From Aquimarina mytili (lineage in GTDB: Bacteria > Bacteroidota > Bacteroidia > Flavobacteriales > Flavobacteriaceae), in contig NZ_JAERQJ010000002.1 of the NCBI RefSeq assembly GCF_016735115.1, forward strand, positions 124,001 through 188,000: 64,000 nt of DNA, in the 5' to 3' direction. Position 1 is the first letter of the stretch. The number at the start of each line of letters is the position of its first letter. The notes under the pieces are model-generated. The model saw only the letters and a program-made list of their open reading frames with translations. It ran no database searches and had not been told where the DNA came from. Shown here one piece after another: positions 9,834 through 17,624 of the stretch. The position numbers and the translations under genes were made by a program.

Positions 9834-9856
9834 GTTATGTTTTTTTTCAAATGTAA

Positions 9857-10972
9857 CTAAATTTCCTTGTTCTTAGGTTCACAATTTTTCGCAAAAGATA
9901 CTAATCCAATCATATTAAAAAACTGCCCCACTTCGCCTTTCATAGCTGCAATTATACCGTGTTTTGCTATTAATACTCTATTAACGGGTTTCTTTTCTTT
10001 TACTAATAGGGTTTCAATCATTTGCTTTGCTTTTTGTTTGCCGTTTGTTTTATAAGCAGATAGAACTTGCACTGCATTTTCTTCATCGGTCCTTTCTCTA
10101 TATTTTGGTGTATAACCTAATTGCTTGACCATATGTTCGGCTAACTTCCAAGTTGACCAAGGGTTTTGACCTGTTATAAGGTTTTTATCATGACTTATTT
10201 TTTCTAAATACATAGCACCTTCATTAAAATTGGCACCTTGCTCTACTATTTTATCTTGTAATAAAAAAGGAAAGATGGATTTTGCATCAGCTATTAAGAG
10301 TAATTCCTCTTTATTTGTAAATCCGCTTACTTTTTTATTCGCTAACAGTGGACGTCCGTTATCCAATATTACATTAACCAAAGCGGCTGGACCATGACAA
10401 ACAGCACCGATTACTTTGTTGTTTTGATAATAATTTTTGACTATAGTTTGAATTGTTTTATTATTTGGAAAATCAAACATGGCTCCTTTTCCTCCAGCAA
10501 AAAAGATGGCTTTGTAATCTTCTGCGATAACATCTTCTATTTTAATCGTATGACTAGCTTTGTATTGTGCGATTGAATCGTTTAAAAACGCAAAATCGTA
10601 TACCCCCATATCTTCATCATCAATAACAACAGGTGGGTTTCCTCCTTTTGGACTTGCAATATCTACTTCAAAACCGTTGGCTTCAAAAGTATAATAGGCT
10701 CGTGCTAATTCTGATAGTTCATATCCAGTACTTTTATCCGTATTTCCCATTACGTCTGTACTTGTTACTACTGCCAATATTTTACCTCTTGTTGGTACAA
10801 TATCTTCAGATAAATATGATAATTCCTGGACTAAAGTCGATTTCACATTGATATCCCTAGGTGGAATTAAACTTTTAAACCAGAATCCAAAAGAAACGAT
10901 AACTACAATCAAACTAACAAAAACAATGGCTACCCATTTAAGAATTCGATATTTTTTAAACATAACATTCAT
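9857..10972 (-). CDS. Membrane-anchored DJ-1/PfpI-family protein
   Basis: The chosen ATG gives 371 residues (the frame is open to a TTG nine codons upstream). A single N-terminal membrane anchor (WVAIVFVSLIVVIVSFGFWF) is followed by a type 1 glutamine-amidotransferase-like domain. GKILAVVTSTDVMG and EANGFEVDIASPKGG are typical of DJ-1/PfpI. The nucleophile elbow is GAVCHGPAAL and FFAGGKGAMFDF lies just before it. Family members act as glyoxalase III, chaperone or deglycase-like enzymes. A C-terminal 90-residue extension is unassigned. It sits directly upstream of the AraC gene. Confidence 0.85.
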   Translation of the reverse strand: MNVMFKKYRILKWVAIVFVSLIVVIVSFGFWFKSLIPPRDINVKSTLVQELSYLSEDIVPTRGKILAVVTSTDVMGNTDKSTGYELSELARAYYTFEANGFEVDIASPKGGNPPVVIDDEDMGVYDFAFLNDSIAQYKASHTIKIEDVIAEDYKAIFFAGGKGAMFDFPNNKTIQTIVKNYYQNNKVIGAVCHGPAALVNVILDNGRPLLANKKVSGFTNKEELLLIADAKSIFPFLLQDKIVEQGANFNEGAMYLEKISHDKNLITGQNPWSTWKLAEHMVKQLGYTPKYRERTDEENAVQVLSAYKTNGKQKAKQMIETLLVKEKKPVNRVLIAKHGIIAAMKGEVGQFFNMIGLVSFAKNCEPKNKEI

Positions 10973-11121
10973 TTTAATTTCTTGGCTAAATAACAACAAG
11001 ACTTCTATAAATGCTGTTCAAATGATAATTCCGTCAGAGTAAAAGATTATTTTGGAAGTGAAATAAAACATAACATTCAGTACAAATTATCCTTCCTCAA
11101 TAGTATTACAGTGGTTCATTT

Positions 11122-11156
11122 AAAAAAAACGAGAACTCAACAAAATTGAGTTCTCG
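11122..11156 (-). terminator. Rho-independent terminator of the redox operon
   Basis: There is a perfect 11-base stem (CGAGAACTCAA / TTGAGTTCTCG) with loop CAAAA. On the minus strand it is followed by eight T. It lies about 65 bases after the nitroreductase stop codon and ends the operon that begins at 13955. Confidence 0.88.
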
Positions 11157-11220
11157 TACACTAAAATATTACCAAGGTCCTAGCCTATATTTTAGTCAAA
11201 ATTCCATGTGGTAAAAAAAC

Positions 11221-11874
11221 TTATATAATTGTCAAAATTTCATCTTGCGATAAACGAGACTTTGGCAATTTTGCATTAAAATCAGAATCTTTACGGTACC
11301 CTAATGCGACTATAGTTATTGCTGTAAACCCTTTTTCACGTAGGCCAAATTCTTCATCAAAAGCTTTTAAGTCAAAGCCTTCCATTGGTGTTGCGTCAAT
11401 ACCTAAAGTTGCAGCTCCTAATAAAAAACCTCCTATGTTTAAATACACTTGTTTCTCCATCCAATGTTGAAAATCTTTGATATCATAACGATGAATATTT
11501 GCAAAAATATTTCTTGCTCCGTACGTTTGCTCTTTAAACTCTGGCTTGGCATAGCGACCATCTTCATCTTCTTTATCAGCTAAATGTCGCATATATATGT
11601 CATCTGCTGATGTACGAGCACAAAATGCCACAACATGGGATGCATTTAATACTTTGGGTTCATTAAAAACGAAAAAACCTTGTGTGCCTTTGGTAAAACG
11701 CTTTTTCCCTTCTTCAGTTTTTGCAATAACAAAATGCCAAGGTTGTAAATTAGTACTTGAAGGACTCATTTGAAGTAACGTTTTTAATTGTTCCAAGTCT
11801 TCTTCTGAAATTTTTTTTGTTGGGTCAAACTCTTTGGTTGTGTAGCGCCAGTTTAATACTTCTGTTAAATTCAT
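11221..11874 (-). CDS. NAD(P)H-dependent nitroreductase (NfsB-like)
   Basis: This 217-residue FMN-dependent nitroreductase has the N-terminal signature WRYTTKEFDPTKKI, the FMN-binding segment MSPSSTNLQPWHFVIA, and IGGFLLGAATLGIDATPMEG and ALGYRKDSD further on. These are typical of NfsB/dihydropteridine-reductase-like enzymes that reduce quinones and nitroaromatics with NAD(P)H. It is the last gene of the operon 13955-11221, 9 bases after the SDR gene. The HxlR regulator across the divergent promoter is the likely controller. Confidence 0.9.
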   Translation of the reverse strand: MNLTEVLNWRYTTKEFDPTKKISEEDLEQLKTLLQMSPSSTNLQPWHFVIAKTEEGKKRFTKGTQGFFVFNEPKVLNASHVVAFCARTSADDIYMRHLADKEDEDGRYAKPEFKEQTYGARNIFANIHRYDIKDFQHWMEKQVYLNIGGFLLGAATLGIDATPMEGFDLKAFDEEFGLREKGFTAITIVALGYRKDSDFNAKLPKSRLSQDEILTII

Positions 11875-11883
11875 TTTATAGTA

Positions 11884-12687
11884 TTAGTTTATTATTTCTT
11901 CTGTTTTATTAATCAATACAGTTATTTTATCTTCATCATATGCATCTTGATGTGCTGGACCGAATGTACCTTTCGGGCTTCCTTTGTCGTTATTAAAATA
12001 TTTTCCTGTTATACCATTATATGCTGCAGAAACCGCTAAATCAAATAGTATATCAGAGCCTTTGGTTGCTGGAGACCAATGTTGTCCGTAAGCTTCGGCA
12101 ACCATTCTCGTATTTAGTAATGAACCTGGATTTACCGCAATTAAGGCAACTTTATTTTGTTGATTTGCTAAATAGAAACTCCACATCGTTAAAGCTAATT
12201 TGCTTTGAGCATATGCCGAGTTTACATTAGAAATCTGAACTCCTCCAACCGCTTCTAAAGAAACTGGTGATTGTGCAGCAGAGCTTAAATTAATAATTCG
12301 TGATTCTTTTCCAAGTTCTAATAAAGGCATTAAAGATTTGGTTAATAGATATGGAGCAAGATAATTTACTACCATACGAATATCACCATATTTAGTATGA
12401 CCATTAGAACTTTTAAAAACTCCGGCATTATTGATAAGTACATCTATTTTTGAAAGCTTTGCTTTAATTTCGTCAGCCATTGATTTCACATCTTCTAAAT
12501 TTGAAAAATCTGCTGCAAAACCCTCAATATTTGGGTTATTAGATGTTTGTTTTATTTCTAAAATTACATTAGCCAATTTTTCTGGGCTTCTTCCGTGAAT
12601 ATATACATTATGACCATTATTCGCGAGCTTGATGGCTGTTAGCTTTCCTATTCCATCTGTACTTCCAGTGATTACTATAGTTTTCAT
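11884..12687 (-). CDS. Short-chain dehydrogenase/reductase
   Basis: The 267-residue SDR has the NAD(P)-binding motif TGSTDGIGKL, the structural NNAG motif (LINNAGVF), a catalytic Ser in IINLSSAAQ and the YxxxK pair in SAYAQSKLAL. The sequence resembles retinol-dehydrogenase-like SDRs. Its start codon overlaps the stop of the upstream LLM gene (ATGA), indicating translational coupling. The substrate is not predictable from sequence. Confidence 0.9.
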   Translation of the reverse strand: MKTIVITGSTDGIGKLTAIKLANNGHNVYIHGRSPEKLANVILEIKQTSNNPNIEGFAADFSNLEDVKSMADEIKAKLSKIDVLINNAGVFKSSNGHTKYGDIRMVVNYLAPYLLTKSLMPLLELGKESRIINLSSAAQSPVSLEAVGGVQISNVNSAYAQSKLALTMWSFYLANQQNKVALIAVNPGSLLNTRMVAEAYGQHWSPATKGSDILFDLAVSAAYNGITGKYFNNDKGSPKGTFGPAHQDAYDEDKITVLINKTEEIIN

Positions 12688-13652
12688 AATTTGATTTCTT
12701 CTTTTATTTCCTCATGAAAATGAGGCAATACCTCTTCCGCAAGTTTTTCTAATGTTTCTTCAATTTTACTTGAATTAAAACGTAAATTCAAGGCAACATG
12801 ATTAACTCCAATAGTCTTTAAGTTCTGAAAATATTCGATTAAATAATTTGCACCTGTCCTGAACCCTAAATGAATTGGTTGCGGCTTAAAATCATCATTT
12901 GCTTGTAAATCTATATATAAAGGTTGCATAAAAGGTTTACTGCTTCCATGTAGCATTAACTCACGCCACTGCGCAATAGTATATTGCTGTTGTAACGGAT
13001 TTCTTGGATAATACATCCAACCATCTCCATTTTTAGCATTCCATTCTAAAGATTGCTGACTATACCCTGTAACCAACATTGGAATTTTATGGGTAAAAGC
13101 TTTAGGTAAAACATCAATATGTCCTTGTAAATTTCCGAACGAATTGCCTTTTAGAACAGGAAAACTATCTTGTACACTTCTGATATACTCAAAACTTTCT
13201 CTAAAGATTTGTCCACGTTTTTCATATTCGATATTCATTGCTGGGTATTCATCGTATCTGTCACCGGAGGCTATACCAAGAATTAATCTTCCATCAGATA
13301 ATTGATCAATAGTAGCAGCCGATTTTGCCACATGAACAGGATGATGTAATGGTAAAGCAATACTCGAAACCCCTAATGCGATTTTTGAGGTTTGCCCTGC
13401 TAAGTATCCTAAATATGTAAAAGGGTCATACGTTTGTCCTGCATCACCAAAAGATGGAACATGAAATGGAACATCACGCACCCAAAGTGCTTTAAAACCT
13501 AATTCTTCAATGAGTTTAACGCGCTCCAAATGCTTTTCCATTTTTGGAATAGGACTATTGGCATAATTTTCTATAGGAATAACCACACCAATACTCAAAC
13601 TATTGTGTTGAAATGTGGTATTAAAACCTTTATTTATTTGTTCAAATCGCAT
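12684..13652 (-). CDS. LLM-class flavin-dependent oxidoreductase
   Basis: The 322-residue protein resembles bacterial luciferase-like monooxygenases. LIEELGFKALWVRDVP, TSKIALGVSSIALPLHHP and QLSDGRLILGIASGDRYDEY are the usual TIM-barrel strands and phosphate-binding loop. It probably oxidises an organic substrate with reduced FMN or F420-like cofactor. It abuts the DUF1330 gene with no spacer and overlaps the SDR by 4 bases. The operon supplies a flavin reductase-type partner in the nitroreductase gene (inference). Confidence 0.88.
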   Translation of the reverse strand: MRFEQINKGFNTTFQHNSLSIGVVIPIENYANSPIPKMEKHLERVKLIEELGFKALWVRDVPFHVPSFGDAGQTYDPFTYLGYLAGQTSKIALGVSSIALPLHHPVHVAKSAATIDQLSDGRLILGIASGDRYDEYPAMNIEYEKRGQIFRESFEYIRSVQDSFPVLKGNSFGNLQGHIDVLPKAFTHKIPMLVTGYSQQSLEWNAKNGDGWMYYPRNPLQQQYTIAQWRELMLHGSSKPFMQPLYIDLQANDDFKPQPIHLGFRTGANYLIEYFQNLKTIGVNHVALNLRFNSSKIEETLEKLAEEVLPHFHEEIKEEIKL

Positions 13653-13955
13653 TTAAGCTAAATCGTCCTTCTTTTCAATTAAATAGTGATGACTTATAGA
13701 ACCTTTTGTACGTGCCTCTAAATGTGGTATATACTCTGGGTCTTTCATGAAATTTTCTGCAGCTTCTTTTGATGGCCATTCTAAAATAATACGCAAGGCG
13801 GCAGGTTGGTCATCACCTTCTATTTGTTCATGGGTAGCAGTTCTTGCTAAATACTTTCCTCCATGTTTTGAGGCAATTTTTCCTGAAACTGCGACATAAT
13901 CTTTAACCCAATCCGTATTTGTTGGTGTTACATCTAATACTGAATAGTAACTCAT
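13653..13955 (-). CDS. DUF1330 small dimeric barrel protein
   Basis: The 100-residue protein has a ferredoxin-like dimeric alpha-beta barrel pattern: YVAVSGKIASKHGGKYLART, LRIILEWPSKEAAENFMKDP and YIPHLEARTKGS. These match DUF1330 of the ABM-like superfamily. The exact reaction of the family is not established. It is the first gene of the operon and lies 49 bases downstream of a TAATTTTG -7 element on the minus strand. Confidence 0.88.
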   Translation of the reverse strand: MSYYSVLDVTPTNTDWVKDYVAVSGKIASKHGGKYLARTATHEQIEGDDQPAALRIILEWPSKEAAENFMKDPEYIPHLEARTKGSISHHYLIEKKDDLA

Positions 13956-13984
13956 AATTATTTATTTAAATTTTAAATATTATT

Positions 13985-14001
13985 ACTATAATTTTTATAG
14001 T
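13985..14001. promoter_or_regulatory. Candidate HxlR operator (7-base dyad)
   Basis: The arms ACTATAA and TTATAGT with a TTT spacer form a perfect palindrome. It sits at the predicted transcription start of the leftward operon and just upstream of the hxlR promoter. HxlR/YodB-type repressors bind short AT-rich dyads in such positions, so this is the best operator candidate. This is inference from position and symmetry. Confidence 0.5.
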
Positions 14002-14003
14002 TA

Positions 14004-14011
14004 CAAAATTA
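14004..14011 (-). promoter_or_regulatory. Predicted -7 element of the redox operon
   Basis: On the minus strand the sequence reads TAATTTTG, an exact match to the Bacteroidota TAnnTTTG consensus. It lies 49 bases before the DUF1330 start codon. It is separated by only four bases from the mirror-image element of hxlR. Confidence 0.6.
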
Positions 14012-14015
14012 AGTA

Positions 14016-14023
14016 TAGTTTTG
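14016..14023 (+). promoter_or_regulatory. Predicted -7 element of the HxlR regulator gene
   Basis: TAGTTTTG matches TAnnTTTG exactly and lies 58 bases before the start codon at 14082. The two divergent promoters therefore face each other almost base to base, which allows one bound repressor dimer to block both. Confidence 0.6.
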
Positions 14024-14081
14024 CTACTGCACAATAACGGTCAAAAAGGATAGTATAAAAAAAATAATAAAATTTAATAGA

Positions 14082-14426
14082 ATGCACACATATAAAGGTA
14101 AAGAATACCCTTGTTGCACGAGTTTAACAATGGGAATTATTGGTGGAAAATGGAAAACAGTAATTCTATATCATCTTATCGATGGAACATTACGTTATAA
14201 TGAATTACGAAAAATTATGCCAACTGTAACTGAACGTACGTTGAGTTTGCAACTTAAAAACTTGGAGGAAGATGGTATTATTAATAGAAAAGTTTATACA
14301 ACTAAACCTCCTTTAAAAGTAGAATATTCTTTAACTGATTTAGGAAAAACACTCATCCCAATATTACAATCTATTGCAAATTGGGGAGACTTTGTGGTCG
14401 AGAATTATTCTGCTAAGACAGTCTAG
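14082..14426 (+). CDS. HxlR/YodB-family transcriptional regulator
   Basis: The 114-residue winged-helix protein has the HxlR signature GGKWKTVILYHLIDGTLRYN, the recognition helix region TERTLSLQLKNLEEDGII and the wing KVEYSLTDLGKTLIP. Two adjacent cysteines, Cys11 and Cys12 (YPCCTSL), lie ahead of the DNA-binding domain. This is the position where redox-sensing members such as YodB and HypR carry their reactive Cys. The neighbouring operon encodes quinone/nitro-reducing enzymes, so it is probably an electrophile or quinone-responsive repressor (inference). Confidence 0.92.
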   Translation: MHTYKGKEYPCCTSLTMGIIGGKWKTVILYHLIDGTLRYNELRKIMPTVTERTLSLQLKNLEEDGIINRKVYTTKPPLKVEYSLTDLGKTLIPILQSIANWGDFVVENYSAKTV

Positions 14427-14507
14427 AAGTTCGATCCATACAAATAAAACTCTATACAATTTTTACCATTCTACATATATTAATATAAGAGACTCTTGAA
14501 ATACGTT

Positions 14508-15362
14508 TTATTTAAATAACGCTTTTATTCCATTTTTTAGTTCAAAAACCAATTTTACTTCTTCAAGATCTAATGGTTTGTCAAAAACAGTGAGTTCATC
14601 CATCAAACCAATATATCCTAAACCTAACATAATTTTTCCTTTTTCTGCTTCCCATGTAAATGGATCATTAACATCTTTTATAGCACCCTGAAATTCGCCA
14701 TTTAAATATAATTTGAATATAGATTTTGTTGTATTTACTTTTGAAAAAGTAATAGCAATGTATGTCCATTTTCCTTGCTCAAAGGGAGGTTTATTTACGG
14801 TAACTGTACGTTTTTTCCATTTGGTTTCATCATCTATGTTTTCTGGATTCCAAACGTTTAAGTCTCCCATGGCACCTAATCTAAACTTTCTTGGATCATC
14901 ATCTGTAAAATCAACCCACAAGGCTGCATCATTATATCTAACATCTGTAACACATATTGGATCGCAATAACCTGGAGCCAGATCTTTGTTTGGATCTAAT
15001 TTCAGCCAAAATGATACGGTACCGCTCCATGATTTGCTGCTATACCCTACATTTTTATATGCCTTATAAAAAATAGCAGAAGTGTTTTTATTTTTAAAGT
15101 GAAGGGCATCTCCAATAAGGCCTTTTGTTTTTGCCAAAACAACATCAGGCGTATGCAAACCCATTTTGGCATTAGCTGCTTTTTTATAGTTTTCGGCTGT
15201 ATACAACATTCCATCACCAGCAGATATGTCCGCAGATAATTTTTCGTCAAAAGAACTGTAAAAAAGTACATGATCTTTTAATTGTTTGTTTTGTGAATAA
15301 GAAATACTAGTAAATAGAAAAATGAATAAACTAGATATCGATAAAAACATATTTATTTGCAT
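14508..15362 (-). CDS. Secreted LamG/concanavalin-fold domain protein
   Basis: This 284-residue protein has an N-terminal signal peptide (SSLFIFLFTSISYS). The body is one LamG-like jelly-roll domain: VLFYSSFDEKLSADIS, WSGTVSFWLKLDP, GKWTYIAITFSK, LYLNGEFQGAI and GLMDELTVFDKPL are the usual strands. Such domains bind carbohydrates or act as ligand-binding modules. No catalytic partner domain is present and no polysaccharide utilisation genes are adjacent. The ligand is unknown. Confidence 0.85.
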   Translation of the reverse strand: MQINMFLSISSLFIFLFTSISYSQNKQLKDHVLFYSSFDEKLSADISAGDGMLYTAENYKKAANAKMGLHTPDVVLAKTKGLIGDALHFKNKNTSAIFYKAYKNVGYSSKSWSGTVSFWLKLDPNKDLAPGYCDPICVTDVRYNDAALWVDFTDDDPRKFRLGAMGDLNVWNPENIDDETKWKKRTVTVNKPPFEQGKWTYIAITFSKVNTTKSIFKLYLNGEFQGAIKDVNDPFTWEAEKGKIMLGLGYIGLMDELTVFDKPLDLEEVKLVFELKNGIKALFK

Positions 15363-15760
15363 TTTTTTGATTTAAGATTAATATTTAAAATATCCATACC
15401 CCTATTGTATCTATTAAAATCATTCTTATCATTTAATAAATCGAATTCACATGAATCTATCAAACGCCATTCAATGGTCGAAAAAGCGTGAATTGCTTCT
15501 CTATCAAGTATTGAAATTTCTATAATTCATAAATCTAAAATGAATAGTTAGGTGTACACAGTTTTGAAATTGATATTAATAAAATTATAATTGAAATAAT
15601 TTCAGCTATACTTTATCGGGTTGGAAACCCAAAGCAATAGTTAATTTTTGTTTAATATTCACTTAAAAAAAGTAAACAAAATATATATATTTAATTAGTT
15701 TTACTTTTGTACATATTAATTTTAAAACTTTCCATACACCACTTTGTTAAAAATTGTGCT
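15363..15760. other. 398-base AT-rich intergenic region
   Basis: The region lies between two divergent genes. It contains a TACTTTTG -7 element for the small gene at 15761. A 24-codon open frame starts at 15451 but has no supporting signal and was not called. No RNA structure was recognised. Confidence 0.5.
15702..15709 (+). promoter_or_regulatory. Predicted -7 promoter element
   Basis: TACTTTTG matches the Bacteroidota TAnnTTTG element exactly, placing transcription start near 15716, about 45 bases before the ATG at 15761. A convincing -33 element is not seen. Confidence 0.5.
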
Positions 15761-15985
15761 ATGAAACTAATAGAAACTGCCCTAGAATTTGAAAATCGAA
15801 AGATGTCTAATATGACAACCAGTGATAGAGTTGCTGCGTCTAGAGAAGCCAAGTCACTAATATTAGGTATAAATGAAGTTTATAAGAAAACAGGAGACTC
15901 GGATTTAATGGATCTCATGAAACGACTGACCGAAAAGAAAAGAAAGATAGAAAAAAGATTAAAAGGAATGCAAAGTTCTATTTAG
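15761..15985 (+). CDS. Small helical protein, function unknown
   Basis: The ATG at 15761 gives 74 residues. A TTG 18 codons upstream is in frame, but it overlaps the predicted promoter and was rejected. The protein is charged and almost entirely helical: KLIETALEFENRKMSN at the start, a central REAKSLILGINEVYKK helix, and a very basic end (KRLTEKKRKIEKRLKG). It has no membrane segment or signal peptide. I do not recognise a family. The basic C-terminal helix could bind RNA, DNA or a partner protein. Confidence 0.65.
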   Translation: MKLIETALEFENRKMSNMTTSDRVAASREAKSLILGINEVYKKTGDSDLMDLMKRLTEKKRKIEKRLKGMQSSI

Positions 15986-16163
15986 TAGTACTATTAATCA
16001 TCACCACACTGTTAATGACCTATAATATAAAAGCATACGAAAAATAAAGAGGTTATATACGATCTGGAAGGCAAGCCTTTTTCAATTGTTTTAAGGTGTT
16101 AAAAATAAAAGGTAGCAGAGTATCATGTAAAGTACTTGCATTTTACCCCATTAAATAACCTAG

Positions 16164-16739
16164 TTACTGTATGGTTACTGTGCTTTCTGGTGGCAACTTT
16201 GTTTTTGAGACCGTACCCCTATACGATATCGTTGTTCTATAAACACTGTTGATATCTATTGTACTATTCAAATTTGGAAATAGGGTTACATAAACTTCAT
16301 AGGTATCACGATCTGTTTTGGCTGCAAAATAGATTTGATACGTTTGCTTTTTATTATTTTTTATGATTTTAATTTCATCTGGCTTTCCATCATATTCAAT
16401 TGCAGCATCAGATCGATTATAATTTGTAGCAATTCGTTGTTCTCCAAAATATGGCAGATACATTGAAATACTATCGCCATGCATTTTTAAGTAATTCGGA
16501 TTTCCAATTAAATTTATATTGCTAACGGTACTTCCTGGTGGTAATAACCCACTATTTGCAAAACTGGTAATGCTATTAGTAGTTAATGGGTTTGCCCAAA
16601 GAGACTCTATTTGAAATGTTTTTTTAGCAACGATATCATCCAATGCTTTGATTTGTGCTTCTGTAATTATATTATTCTTTGCACCACTACAGCTAAGTAA
16701 TAAACAGCATACAATCGTTAAAAATATTATGTTTTTCAT
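16164..16739 (-). CDS. DUF4251-family lipoprotein
   Basis: The 191-residue protein has a lipobox (CCLLLSCSG). The body follows the DUF4251 pattern: ALDDIVAKKTFQIESLWANP, an NYLKMHGDSISMYLPYFG motif and RSDAAIEYDGKPDEIKI, ending in beta-strands. DUF4251 proteins are small envelope lipoproteins of Bacteroidota whose function is not known. Next to it in the same direction is a beta-rich membrane protein gene, but a gap of 87 bases separates them. Confidence 0.82.
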   Translation of the reverse strand: MKNIIFLTIVCCLLLSCSGAKNNIITEAQIKALDDIVAKKTFQIESLWANPLTTNSITSFANSGLLPPGSTVSNINLIGNPNYLKMHGDSISMYLPYFGEQRIATNYNRSDAAIEYDGKPDEIKIIKNNKKQTYQIYFAAKTDRDTYEVYVTLFPNLNSTIDINSVYRTTISYRGTVSKTKLPPESTVTIQ

Positions 16740-16826
16740 AGTAATTATTCCCTTTAATTCTTTTTTAAATTACAAAATTTAAAAACACCTTTCTTATTTT
16801 TAACGTATCATTAATGCCCGTCTCAT

Positions 16827-17465
16827 TTAAAACTTCAATGTTCCTTTTATCGAAAATGCGTCTGGGTTGGAAAAAGGCGATAAATTGGTTGCATTAATAT
16901 AAAAATCCTTTTGCACCTCCATCGTGAAATAAGAATTTACGTCATACCCTATCCCATTAATTGATCTATATTGTGTAGGAATGTTAGGAATCGGTAAAAG
17001 ATCTTTATAAACAACTCTGGTCCACTCTATTTCTCCTCCAGAAAACAAATAGGTATTATTAGAAATATATCGTTTGGCTATTAATGCTGATTTAAAAACG
17101 TTAACAATAGGATAAACATCATACTGCCCTCTTACTTCAAGAAAGAGATTTGAGCTAACTCTGTAGTTAATTACAAACTTAGAGTGTTTTTCAGGATTTG
17201 TTGGCTCCATATATGAAACTCCGCTTGTGGTTAATCTAGGCTCTTTAGGAGCTATGTTTTCTTGCTCTTGGGCCTCTATTCTATCAATACCTATAAAAGC
17301 CAAGAATAAGATGATCATAAAAGCTAAAAATTGATGCTGGGCGAAAATTTTTACTCGATTATCGAGATTTAAACGCTTCGAAGTTTGCCTTGAAATCAAA
17401 ATTATTTTCCAACTGATGCCTCGTGGGTTTGTCCCAAGGTAGTTTACTATGCAACTTTTTTTCAT
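16827..17465 (-). CDS. Beta-rich envelope protein, function unknown
   Basis: The ATG at 17465 gives 212 residues. It follows the purine-rich sequence AAAAGGAAAAG and is preferred over a TTG 14 codons upstream. A signal-anchor-like helix (FMIILFLAFIGIDRIEAQ) lies unusually far inside, near residue 50, after a basic stretch. The remainder alternates short beta-strands (FVINYRVSSNLFLEVRGQY) and ends in KGTLKF with a terminal Phe, as many outer-membrane beta-barrel strands do. It may be a small outer-membrane protein with a long signal peptide. I do not recognise a family. Confidence 0.6.
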   Translation of the reverse strand: MKKSCIVNYLGTNPRGISWKIILISRQTSKRLNLDNRVKIFAQHQFLAFMIILFLAFIGIDRIEAQEQENIAPKEPRLTTSGVSYMEPTNPEKHSKFVINYRVSSNLFLEVRGQYDVYPIVNVFKSALIAKRYISNNTYLFSGGEIEWTRVVYKDLLPIPNIPTQYRSINGIGYDVNSYFTMEVQKDFYINATNLSPFSNPDAFSIKGTLKF

Positions 17466-17624
17466 CTTTTCCTTTTTTTGGTTGGATTCAATTAAAAGAC
17501 GTTGCAAAAATAGGTGCGTTACAGCCTTATTTTTTAGAAGCTAACTTGAATATTTATAATTTGTATTTTGTATTCTTGTACTATTATACAAAGAAAAAGG
17601 TATACACCTCCTAATTAGAACACC

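Noticed and set aside
15451..15525. 24-codon frame in the intergenic region before 15761
   Set aside because: No promoter or ribosome signal and no recognisable product; it may be chance in AT-rich DNA.
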